From NCBI GenBank assembly GCA_017432565.1, contig JAFRIW010000005.1:1-64000 (forward strand): DNA of 64,000 nucleotides, in the 5' to 3' direction. A program made the translations under genes and the position numbers. Position 1 is the first letter of the stretch, and each line of letters opens with the position of its first letter. Shown here piece by piece: positions 50,832 through 59,057 of the stretch. The DNA is from Lachnospiraceae bacterium. GTDB taxonomy: Bacteria; Bacillota; Clostridia; Lachnospirales; Lachnospiraceae. The notes beneath the pieces were generated by a model. The model was not told where the DNA came from and searched no databases. It saw only the letters and a program-made list of their open reading frames with translations.

Positions 50832-51905
50832 TCACCTGTTCAGATAGATTTCATCCCGCGCGTGGAAGCCGCCCTCCACAATGACCTCGTCGATGTTGCT
50901 TTGTGTGACGGCAATCGGCGTCAGCTCCAGATACGGGACATCATAGGTTCCGTCGTTCATGGTCTGGTCCGCTCCCTCCGGTTCCTCTCCCCGGGCCATG
51001 CGGACTGCGCTCTCCGCTGCCCGGCGCGCCTCCTCATCGATAGACTTGAACACCGTCACCGTCTGCGTGCCGGCCACGACACGCTGGCAGGCCGAGAGGT
51101 CGCCGTCCTGTCCCGTCAGCATGACCTTTCCGGCCAGCCGCTCCTCGGAGAGTGCCCGGAAAGCCTGGGTGGCAATATCGTCATTTCCGCACATGATCCC
51201 CGCCACATCGCGGTTTTCCTTCAGCGCTTCTTTTACATAGCCGTATCCGTCGATGGCGTTCCAGTTTTCGCACCGCGCCAGATAGACCACATCGAGTTCT
51301 GTTCTGTCCACCACCTCGTGAAAGCCCCGCTCGACCTTCACGACATTGTCGTCGGTGAGAGGTCCGCCGATCATGAAGATTTTGCCTCCCTGCGGAATCG
51401 AATCCCGCAGCGCCCGTCCCATCAGGCGTCCCACTTCCTCATTATCAAAGGAGATGTACAGATCCACGTTCGCATTGGATGCCAGCCGGTCGTAGCTCAT
51501 CACGCGGATCCCGCGCTTTCTGGCCTCTCCCAGGACCTCCGCGAGGGCATCGCAGTCGACCGGAATGACCACCAGCACGTCGATGCCCTTATCCATCAGA
51601 TACCGGATCTGTTCAATCTGTTCCTGCGTGGATCCGTTTGCGCTCTGCACGTTGACCTTCGCACCCAGTGCCTCGGCCGTCGACACGAACACGTCCCGGT
51701 CCCGGATCCAGCGCTCGATCACGAAGGAGTCGAAGCTCATGCCGATGCTGATGGAATCCTCCTCACTCTTCTCCGTCTTCTGGGTCTGCTCGGCCTTTCC
51801 GGCGCCGCACCCGAAGAGTCCGGCAGCAAGAATGCACGCGAGAACAGCCGGCAGGAGCCGGGAGATCAGGCGCTTTCTTATTTTGCCCCGATAATCTTTT
51901 CTCAT
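50832..51905 (-). CDS. Xylose-type sugar-binding lipoprotein
   Basis: This 357-residue lipoprotein (lipobox GLFGC at about residue 33) has an XylF/RbsB-like fold: SIGMSFDSFVIERWIRDRD, VVIPVDCDALAEVL, RVMSYDRLASNANVDLYISF, GGPLTDDNVVKVERGF and VMLTGQDGDLSACQR. It belongs to the same family as the ChvE-type protein but is encoded with the regulators, 25 bp after the yesN-like gene, and has no permease of its own. It may feed MmsAB or serve sensing. GGAGG precedes ATG 51905. Confidence 0.88.
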   Translation of the reverse strand: MRKDYRGKIRKRLISRLLPAVLACILAAGLFGCGAGKAEQTQKTEKSEEDSISIGMSFDSFVIERWIRDRDVFVSTAEALGAKVNVQSANGSTQEQIEQIRYLMDKGIDVLVVIPVDCDALAEVLGEARKRGIRVMSYDRLASNANVDLYISFDNEEVGRLMGRALRDSIPQGGKIFMIGGPLTDDNVVKVERGFHEVVDRTELDVVYLARCENWNAIDGYGYVKEALKENRDVAGIMCGNDDIATQAFRALSEERLAGKVMLTGQDGDLSACQRVVAGTQTVTVFKSIDEEARRAAESAVRMARGEEPEGADQTMNDGTYDVPYLELTPIAVTQSNIDEVIVEGGFHARDEIYLNR

Positions 51906-51930
51906 AGATTTATTCCTCCGCTGCGGGGCT

Positions 51931-53505
51931 TCAGGACCCGCGGTACTCGCTGGGCGTCATCCCGACATATTTCTTGAAAATCCGGCTGAAGTAATTCGGG
52001 TCGCTGTACCCGCACATAATGCAGACTTCCTTGATGCTGCAGCGCGGGTTGGCCAGGAATTCCTTGGCCTTCTCAATCCGGATATAGGTCAGATATTCGA
52101 TAAAGTTCTCTCCGGTCTCCTGCTTGAAGAGCTTGCTGAAATAATAAGGACTGATATCCACCAGGCGGGAGACCTCGTCCAGAGTGATTTCCTCGGCATA
52201 GTGCTCCCGGATATAGGAGGCCGCCCGGCTCACGACATTTTCGGACTCCCGGCGCTTGCGGCTTGAGATGTCCTCACAGATGCTTTTGATCCGGGAAAGC
52301 AGCCACTGCACCACCTGTGGCCTGCCGGCGCCCGAGAGTTCCATGAGGGAATCGCCCTTCAGTTCCTGGCCGCCCTGCAGAAGGCCGTTCTCCATCGCCT
52401 TCTGCTGCAGATGAATCACCATGGTGAGCGCCCGCATGGCCAGCTCTTCCGGATTGTGCTGCTCCATCCACTCCATCAGCTCCTCCGCACAGGCACAGGC
52501 GCCGTCCGCGTCCGCCATCATACCCAGCTGGATGCACTTCTGCTCCAGGGCATAGGGATACTCCTCCTGCGTCTTGGCGGCAGCGGACAGATCCATGACA
52601 TGGACGACATGCCCCTCGCCCTGCCGAAGACACCGCACGGCCTCCCGGAAGGACATGGACGCCTCCTCCATGCTGTGCACGCCGCCGATGCCGCTCCGGA
52701 AGCTCAGTTCAAAATCAGACTCCAGCCGGCGCAGCAGATTGCGGATTCTCGTGATCATTTCCACGCGCTGCTCGTAGGACATTCTGTCCCTCTGAAAAGG
52801 AATAAACAGCGGAACCCGGTTGCCCATCAGCGGACCGATGATACAGTCCAGGTAATCGTGGACGGTGTTCTTGAGCTCCTGATAATACTGATTCATTTTG
52901 ACATTGGAGCCCACCGCATTAGTGAGGTTTCCGCTGCTGTCGCCGTCGCCGAATTCCAGCACGCAGAAGAACCCGTACTCCTCGTGAATGTCCAGCATAT
53001 CCAGATAGTCCCGCATGCCTGCGCCGCGGTCCTCCTGCAGCAGGTTGTTGATGAAGGCCACTTCGATCATCGGCTGGACAATTTCCAGCTTCTCGCGCAC
53101 GCGCAGATCATCGCTGCGCTTCCTGCGCATCTCCTCCACCTGATGCATCGCCCGCACGCACACATCCACGATCTTCTTCTTAGTGACCGGCTTGGTGATA
53201 TATTCCATCACGCCCAGATTGACCGCTTCCTGTGCATAGGAGAACCGGTCATAGGCTGTGATAATGATAAACAGAATCGACGGATCGGTTTTGCGGACCT
53301 CCTGAATCGCCTGGATGCCCGAAAGGCCCGGCATCTGAATATCCACAAAAGCAATATCCGGCCGGAAGGTGGCACACTGCTCCACCACCTCGCGCCCCGT
53401 CCGGACGGTCTGGACCTCGCAGTCACTGGCAAAATTGGACTGAATGGTATTCCGGATCGATTCCCGCATTATGCCTTCATCATCCGCAATCAGAATCCGA
53501 AACAT
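51931..53505 (-). CDS. yesN: YesN-type response regulator with AraC DNA-binding domain
   Basis: In this 524-residue regulator the N-terminal receiver (FRILIADDEGIMRESIRNTI) has phosphoacceptor Asp in DIAFVDIQMPGLSG (about 54-57). A long central region follows. The C-terminal two-HTH AraC domain has EITLDEVSRLVDISPYYFSK and MCGYSDPNYFSRIFKKYVGM. It is partnered with the overlapping histidine kinase (26-bp overlap). In the clostridial XylFII-LytS/YesN system such a regulator activates xylose transport genes; here the chvE promoter repeats are the obvious target. Confidence 0.94.
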   Translation of the reverse strand: MFRILIADDEGIMRESIRNTIQSNFASDCEVQTVRTGREVVEQCATFRPDIAFVDIQMPGLSGIQAIQEVRKTDPSILFIIITAYDRFSYAQEAVNLGVMEYITKPVTKKKIVDVCVRAMHQVEEMRRKRSDDLRVREKLEIVQPMIEVAFINNLLQEDRGAGMRDYLDMLDIHEEYGFFCVLEFGDGDSSGNLTNAVGSNVKMNQYYQELKNTVHDYLDCIIGPLMGNRVPLFIPFQRDRMSYEQRVEMITRIRNLLRRLESDFELSFRSGIGGVHSMEEASMSFREAVRCLRQGEGHVVHVMDLSAAAKTQEEYPYALEQKCIQLGMMADADGACACAEELMEWMEQHNPEELAMRALTMVIHLQQKAMENGLLQGGQELKGDSLMELSGAGRPQVVQWLLSRIKSICEDISSRKRRESENVVSRAASYIREHYAEEITLDEVSRLVDISPYYFSKLFKQETGENFIEYLTYIRIEKAKEFLANPRCSIKEVCIMCGYSDPNYFSRIFKKYVGMTPSEYRGS

Positions 53506-55039
53506 CTTGTTCCTCCCCGCTTTCCGTAGTTTCCGTAATTTCTTCCGCCTGTGTCTTTTTCGGAAGATGCAGCGTCACCTCGGTGCCCTTCCCCGGCCCG
53601 TCGCTGCGGATCTCCACAGGATTTTCCGTCTCATAATAAATCGAGAGACGGGAAATAACATTGTCCAGGCCGATGCCGGTTGAGTCCTCTTCATGGACCG
53701 TCCGGCCCGCCTCCAGCAGCGCTTCGATCTGCTCCCGGCTCATGCCGGCGCCGTTGTCCGTGACATCGATCCGGATTTCCTCCGGGAGCGAGCGGATCGT
53801 CAGCCGGATCTGCCCGCCGCTGTCCATGGACCGGATGCCGTGCGTCACGGCGTTCTCGACAAGCGGCTGAAGAATCATACTCGGCATCCTGAAGTCCAGC
53901 GCCTCTTCATCTGTCTGTGCGGCAAAATCAATCTCGCCCGCGAAGCGCACATTCAGAATATAAATGTAGTTTTCCACCGTTTCCAGTTCTTCGCGGACTG
54001 TGGCGTCCTCCGCCCCCTTTTTGACATTATAGCGGAAGAAATCCGCCATCCGGCTGAGGAACACGGCCGTCTTCTCATCGTCCTCCATCTCCGCCAGCTG
54101 CACACCGGCGTTCAGGGAATTGAACAGGAAGTGCGGATTGATCTGCGCCTGCAGGAACTTCAGCTGAGCCTCCTTCAGATGGTTCTGCATCATCAGTTCC
54201 CGTTCCTTCATCTCCTGCTCCTTTTCCGCGCTCTCGCGGATCCGGACGATGTAGCTTCCGAGGGAATCGATCATGCGGTTGAAGGCTCTGGTCACGACAC
54301 CGATTTCATCCTGCGAGTCGACCTCTTCCGCCTTTCTGGCAAAATCACCCTCGCCGACCAGTCTGGCTGTCTGCGCAAGATCCTGCAGCGGCTGCACGAG
54401 ATCCTGTGTGACGCGGATCATAACCATCAGACTGATCAGAATCACGACCGCGAGCACGATGAGGCTCGTGATCTCCATATAGCGCACCGCCCGCTGAAGG
54501 GTCTGGTAGCTGGCGGAGTTGTTCTCAAACTGCTGTTCATTCAGCACGGCGAGATCATCCCCGATGAACCTGTACAGCCGCGTCGCCTCCTGATACAGAT
54601 CCTTGTAGCGCTCGATATTCATGCCTCGCTTGGCGGTCACCGCCTCATCCGCGATGGAGAGAAATTTCTCGGACATGCTCCGGATATTCTTCTCCCGCAC
54701 ACGGATCGGATTGTTGGAGACCTGTGTCGGAAATTCTTCAAACAGTTCCCGGTATTCTCCCGCCGCCCGGTAATAGCTGCTCAGGGAATCGTAATCGCGC
54801 ACCTCCAGATAGCGGTACAGATATTCCTGCACCTCGTCCAGAGAATCCGAGAGTTCGGTCAGGTCGACGTTGCTCGAATAGACCTGGTTGAGCCGGGTGA
54901 GCAGACTGTTGACCTGTCCGTAGATAATCATGTTGCTGAAAAGAATGGAGAGCGCCATGAACAGGATGCCGAACAGCAGCTTGGTCCCGATGGATATGTC
55001 CCGGAAGTGCGGAATTTTGCCGGAGAGAGGTTTCTTCAT
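53480..55039 (-). CDS. lytS: LytS/YesM-type sensor histidine kinase
   Basis: This 519-residue kinase has a membrane segment at about 20-40, an extracytoplasmic helical region (about 42-180), a second membrane segment (about 187-205) and a HAMP domain. Next is a coiled coil and the His_kinase phospho-acceptor region with INPHFLFNSLNAGVQL, then an ATPase domain (LVENAVTHGI, DNGAGMS, STGIGLDNVI). Its ATG overlaps the stop of the XylFII-like gene (ATGA). The order matches XylFII-LytS, where the binding protein docks on the kinase's outer domain. Confidence 0.93.
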   Translation of the reverse strand: MKKPLSGKIPHFRDISIGTKLLFGILFMALSILFSNMIIYGQVNSLLTRLNQVYSSNVDLTELSDSLDEVQEYLYRYLEVRDYDSLSSYYRAAGEYRELFEEFPTQVSNNPIRVREKNIRSMSEKFLSIADEAVTAKRGMNIERYKDLYQEATRLYRFIGDDLAVLNEQQFENNSASYQTLQRAVRYMEITSLIVLAVVILISLMVMIRVTQDLVQPLQDLAQTARLVGEGDFARKAEEVDSQDEIGVVTRAFNRMIDSLGSYIVRIRESAEKEQEMKERELMMQNHLKEAQLKFLQAQINPHFLFNSLNAGVQLAEMEDDEKTAVFLSRMADFFRYNVKKGAEDATVREELETVENYIYILNVRFAGEIDFAAQTDEEALDFRMPSMILQPLVENAVTHGIRSMDSGGQIRLTIRSLPEEIRIDVTDNGAGMSREQIEALLEAGRTVHEEDSTGIGLDNVISRLSIYYETENPVEIRSDGPGKGTEVTLHLPKKTQAEEITETTESGEEQDVSDSDCG

Positions 55040-56049
55040 TGTGCAAGATCCTCCCCCATCAGAAACTGCATGTTGACATTGTAATAGGAATTCGTCCGGC
55101 CCTCGTCCAGCTGCTCCAGAAGGGCGTCGGCGCTCTGGCTGCCGAGGCTCTCGGTGTCCGGCATCATCGTCACGGCGACGTTGCCCGACAGAAGTGCGGA
55201 GCGGGTGGTCGGAGAGAGATAATAGCCGATAATCTGGGTCTGTCCGGCGAGGTTATAATCGATGACTGCCTGATAGACCGCATCCGTCACCAGGGAACTG
55301 AAGCACACGACATAATCGGGGCGTTCCTCCTCTTCCCGGAACAGTTCCCGGATCACTTCCTCCGACTCAAAAGGCCCCGCGTCCGGAAGACGCACGGCGT
55401 CGATTTCGGTCCGCCCGGCTGTTTTTTCATTTGTGACGAGTTCCGTGTTGATCTGACTGTAGACCTGATACTGGAAGCGGTCCGTCTCCGCATCCGTGAG
55501 AAGAACAGCAACCCGCACGCGCTCTTCGCCTTCGCCGATCATATCAAGAAGTCTGGCTGCATAGGCCTGCCCGATGGCGTAGCCGTTGACACCGATATGG
55601 CTGGTCCGCCCGGTGAGCGGCGCATCGTTCAGCAGTGTGACCACCGGAATGCCGGCTGCCACGGCCTCGTTGATCTTCGCGTCAAGTCCGCGGGCGGCGG
55701 TATTCTGAAGCGCGATGCCGTCCACGCCGGAGGCGATGGCGATGTCCATCCAGTCGGTCATGGAGTAATTGCTGTTCCGCCCGATGCCCTTCAGTTCCAC
55801 ATAGGCGTCTCCTTCCGAAGCCGTCTTCTGCATACTCTCGTAGACATCCTGCCAGAACTCCGCGTCTTCTCCGTTGACGATCATGACCAGATGCCGGCCG
55901 TAGGTGACATAGCTCTCCGCTTCTTCCACGCCGGCGCGGTTTAAGATCTGCCGGTAATTAAACAACATGCCAGCCAGCACGGCGAGGATAATCGCCATGC
56001 TGACCGGCATTAAGACTCTCATGTGAATTTTGGGTCTGCGGGATTTCAA
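55036..56049 (-). CDS. xylFII: Membrane-anchored XylFII-like sugar-sensing protein
   Basis: This 337-residue periplasmic-binding-fold protein has an uncleaved-looking N-terminal membrane anchor (VLMPVSMAIILAVLAGMLF) instead of a lipobox. The binding domain contains WMDIAIASGVDGIALQNTAA, IPVVTLLNDAPLTGRTSHIG and YGINGYA-like VNGYAIGQAYAARLLD. It sits between xylB and the kinase, coupled to both by four-base overlaps, which fits the xylose-sensing XylFII of Clostridium. The start appears to be TTG 56049 overlapping the xylB stop; ATG 56022 is an alternative. The ligand is inferred from context. Confidence 0.85.
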   Translation of the reverse strand: MKSRRPKIHMRVLMPVSMAIILAVLAGMLFNYRQILNRAGVEEAESYVTYGRHLVMIVNGEDAEFWQDVYESMQKTASEGDAYVELKGIGRNSNYSMTDWMDIAIASGVDGIALQNTAARGLDAKINEAVAAGIPVVTLLNDAPLTGRTSHIGVNGYAIGQAYAARLLDMIGEGEERVRVAVLLTDAETDRFQYQVYSQINTELVTNEKTAGRTEIDAVRLPDAGPFESEEVIRELFREEEERPDYVVCFSSLVTDAVYQAVIDYNLAGQTQIIGYYLSPTTRSALLSGNVAVTMMPDTESLGSQSADALLEQLDEGRTNSYYNVNMQFLMGEDLAQ

Positions 56050-57515
56050 ATGATCTTCTCAAAGAGCGGTTTGATGGTCGGATACAGCTCGTTGAACTTC
56101 GCGTAGCACTCATCGTACTTCTTCACGAGCTCCGGATCCGGATACTCGGTCGCAACGATCTTCACGATGGCATCCGCCGCTTCCTGTACATCCCTGTAGG
56201 TTCCGTCTGCAACCATTGCCAGCATTGCGCCGCCCATGGACGGACCTTCCTCGATCGCCGGAATCTCCAGATTGACATTCAGGATGTTGGCGATCATCTT
56301 GCGCCACAGCGGGCTCTTCGCGCCGCCGCCGACGATCTTCGTGGTCTTCACATCAATGCCGAGGGAACGGATGACCTTGAAGGAATCGCGCAGTCCGAAG
56401 GCAACGCCTTCCAGCACAGCCTGCGTCATGTCCGCGCGGGACGTGTCCATGGTAATGCCGATAAAGGTCGCACGCGCATTGGGATTGTTGTGAGGGGATC
56501 TCTCGCCCATCAGATACGGCAGGAAGAACACGTGGTTCTCGCCGAGCTTGTCGATCACAGCCTGCTCAGCGGCATACTCTGTCGTGTTCAGGATCTCCTC
56601 CATCCACCACTTGTTGCAGGAAGCCGCGCTGAGCATGCAGGCCATCAGGTGATAGCCGCCGTCCGCGTGATCAAAGCTGTGAATCGCGTTGTGCGGATCC
56701 ATGACCAGCTCCTTCGAAGCGATGAAAATCGTTCCGCTGGTGCCCATGGAGATATTGCAGCCGCCGTCACCGACCGTTCCGGTGCCCACTGCCGCCGCGG
56801 CATTGTCGCCCGCGCCGGCCGCGACCACGACGTGATCCGTGAAGCCGAGCTCGTCCGCGATCTCCTTCCGGACTGTTCCGACACACTCATAGCTCTCATA
56901 AATCTTCGGAAGCATTTCCTCGGTGATTCCGCAGATCTCCAGCATCTCCTTCGACCAGCAGCGGTTCCTGACATCCAGGAGCAGCATGCCGGAGGCGTCG
57001 GAAACATCCGTGCAGAAGGTGCCGGTCAGACGATAGGCAAGGTAATCCTTGGGCAGCATGATCTTTCTGATTCTGGCAAAATTCCAGGGCTCATGGTTCT
57101 TCACCCAGAGGATCTTCGGCGCCGTGAAGCCGGCAAAAGCGATGTTTGCGGTATAGGTCGCAAGCTTGTCCTGGCCGATCTCCTCGTTGAGATATCTGGT
57201 CTCCTTGCCGGTGCGGCCGTCATTCCACAGAATCGCGGGCCGGATTACTTCGTCGTTCTCATCCAGAATGACGAGACCGTGCATCTGTCCGCCGAAGGAG
57301 AGGCCCCGGATCTCGGACTTGTCGACGTCCTTCGTCAGTTCCTTCAGTCCCTCGATACTCTCGCGGTACCAGTCCTCCGGATTCTGTTCGGACCAGCCGG
57401 GATGCGGGAAGGAAAGCGGATACTCGCGGCTCACTACGTTGCGGATGTTCCCCTTTTCATCCATCATGAGCAGCTTTACGGAAGAAGTACCCAGATCAAT
57501 TCCAATGTACAGCAT
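56046..57515 (-). CDS. xylB: Xylulokinase
   Basis: This 489-residue FGGY-family kinase phosphorylates D-xylulose to xylulose-5-phosphate. The start MLYIGIDLGTSSVKLLMMDE holds the phosphate-1 loop. LSFGGQMHGLVILDENDEVI contains the xylulokinase GQMHG substrate motif, and AGAGDNAAAAVGTG and IVGGGAKSPLWRKMIA bind ATP. AAAGGGG precedes ATG 57515. It leads an operon with the sugar-sensing three-component system, tying sensing to catabolism. No xylose isomerase is in the window. Confidence 0.95.
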   Translation of the reverse strand: MLYIGIDLGTSSVKLLMMDEKGNIRNVVSREYPLSFPHPGWSEQNPEDWYRESIEGLKELTKDVDKSEIRGLSFGGQMHGLVILDENDEVIRPAILWNDGRTGKETRYLNEEIGQDKLATYTANIAFAGFTAPKILWVKNHEPWNFARIRKIMLPKDYLAYRLTGTFCTDVSDASGMLLLDVRNRCWSKEMLEICGITEEMLPKIYESYECVGTVRKEIADELGFTDHVVVAAGAGDNAAAAVGTGTVGDGGCNISMGTSGTIFIASKELVMDPHNAIHSFDHADGGYHLMACMLSAASCNKWWMEEILNTTEYAAEQAVIDKLGENHVFFLPYLMGERSPHNNPNARATFIGITMDTSRADMTQAVLEGVAFGLRDSFKVIRSLGIDVKTTKIVGGGAKSPLWRKMIANILNVNLEIPAIEEGPSMGGAMLAMVADGTYRDVQEAADAIVKIVATEYPDPELVKKYDECYAKFNELYPTIKPLFEKII

Positions 57516-57556
57516 ATCTGTCCCCTTTCTTATTTGTGTCTTATTGCTTCGTCAAA

Positions 57557-57585
57557 AGTATAAATCGGGCGGCGTCTTCCTGCAA
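57557..57585 (-). promoter_or_regulatory. Sigma-A promoter of the xylB operon
   Basis: Minus strand: TTGCAG (57580-57585), 17-bp spacer, TATACT (57557-57562). The -35 lies in the palindrome CCTGCTTGCAGG. Confidence 0.72.
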
Positions 57586-57638
57586 GCAGGGACAGCTTTA
57601 TGGCGGTCAGGACTGTGGGAGGCCGGCGCATCCCTGTC

Positions 57639-59021
57639 TTATGCGGCCGGCTTCATGTGGGCAAAAGCTCTCCTGTAGACAATAAAATAGGCGGTGTTCA
57701 TGGCAATGCAGGTCAGCACCCAGGAGAGCGGGTAGACCAGCATCAGCGCCTCCGGCGTCCTGTGCGAAGGGAAAATGAGAAAGACATAAATCAGACGGAA
57801 GGCGCAGGTTCCGAGCATCGAAATCAGTGCCGGAACCAGGCCTCTGTTCAGGCCGCGCAGCGCCCCGCCCGGAATTTCATAGGTTCCGCACATGAAATGG
57901 AACCGGAAGGAATAGGTCAGACGCACCAGCGCATAGCTGATGACGGCTTCGTCGGTTGTAAACAGATGCAGCAGCGGCATTCTGAAAATCTGCATCAGAA
58001 TGACCAGTACGATATCCATGGCGAGGCCGATTCCGAGGCACAGGCGGTAGACCCGTCCGCACCGCTTCTGGTCTCCCGCGCCATAATTCTGGCTCGTGAA
58101 GGTCACTGCCGCCTGTGTAAATGAATTGAGGAGGCAGAAGGAAATCGAATCAAAATTCCAGGCAGCCGTCATGCCCGCAATACAGTCCGCGCCGAAGCTG
58201 TTCACGGCGCTCTGGATCACGACGTTGGAAAGAGAAAAAACAGCTCCCTGTATGCCGGCCGGCACACCGATCCGGAAAACGGAGAGCGCATAATCCTTCC
58301 GGATCCGCAGCTTTCGAAGATCCAGTCTGAATTCATCCGACTCCCGCAGCAGAAACAGCAGAATCAGACCGCCGCTCAGGCAGTTGGATAGAACAGTCGC
58401 AAGCGCGACGCCGATCACATGCAGATGCAGCACGGCCACAAAGAACAGATTCAGCACAACATTCAGAACGCCCGCCGCAACAAGGGCATAGAACGGACGG
58501 ATGCTGTCGCCGCGGCTGCGCAGCACGGCGGAACCGTAATTATAAAGAAGAATGACCGGCATGCCGGTAAAGTAGATCCGCAGATACAGCACTGCCAGCC
58601 GGATGACATTATCCGGCGCCCCCATCAGACGCAGGATCGGAGACGCCAGCAGAATGCCCGCCGCCGTCAGAAAGATACCCAGCACAAAAGCCAGCGTAAT
58701 CACCGTGTGAACCGCATCGCTGATTCCCTTCCGGTTTCCCGCACCGATCTGAGACGCAATCAGAACGGTCGCGCCGACAGACAGTCCGACAAAGATACTG
58801 ATCAGAAGATTGATCACGGAGGCATTACTGCCCACTGCCGCCATCGCCTGCGCGCTGGCAAACCGGCCCACCACAGCCAGGTCCGCCGCGTTGAACATCT
58901 GCTGCAGCATACTGCTGGCAGCAAGTGGCAGTGCGAACCGGATGATCTTTCCGGCCAGCGGCCCGTGGGTCATATCGACTTCATTGCTCTGATTTGCTGT
59001 TCTTGTCTTCGTGTGAGCCAT
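57639..59021 (-). CDS. MATE family exporter
   Basis: This 460-residue multidrug-and-toxin-extrusion-type transporter has about 12 membrane segments in two homologous halves. The N-terminal MTHGPLAGKIIRFALPLAAS and the following MLQQMFNAADLAVVGRF match the family, as does the second-half GIPAGIQGAVFSLSNVVIQS (observed as GVPAGIQGAVF). Substrates are unknown. It lies 36 bp after the GH2 gene and so probably ends the glycan operon. There is no strong ribosome site before 59021. Confidence 0.92.
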   Translation of the reverse strand: MAHTKTRTANQSNEVDMTHGPLAGKIIRFALPLAASSMLQQMFNAADLAVVGRFASAQAMAAVGSNASVINLLISIFVGLSVGATVLIASQIGAGNRKGISDAVHTVITLAFVLGIFLTAAGILLASPILRLMGAPDNVIRLAVLYLRIYFTGMPVILLYNYGSAVLRSRGDSIRPFYALVAAGVLNVVLNLFFVAVLHLHVIGVALATVLSNCLSGGLILLFLLRESDEFRLDLRKLRIRKDYALSVFRIGVPAGIQGAVFSLSNVVIQSAVNSFGADCIAGMTAAWNFDSISFCLLNSFTQAAVTFTSQNYGAGDQKRCGRVYRLCLGIGLAMDIVLVILMQIFRMPLLHLFTTDEAVISYALVRLTYSFRFHFMCGTYEIPGGALRGLNRGLVPALISMLGTCAFRLIYVFLIFPSHRTPEALMLVYPLSWVLTCIAMNTAYFIVYRRAFAHMKPAA

Positions 59022-59057
59022 CTGTGTTGTCTTTATCCGGAAATGGCCGGAACCTGC

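Noticed and set aside
57624..57653. Hairpin at the 3' end of the MATE gene as a terminator
   Set aside because: It overlaps the coding end and has no T-tract, so the evidence for termination is too weak.
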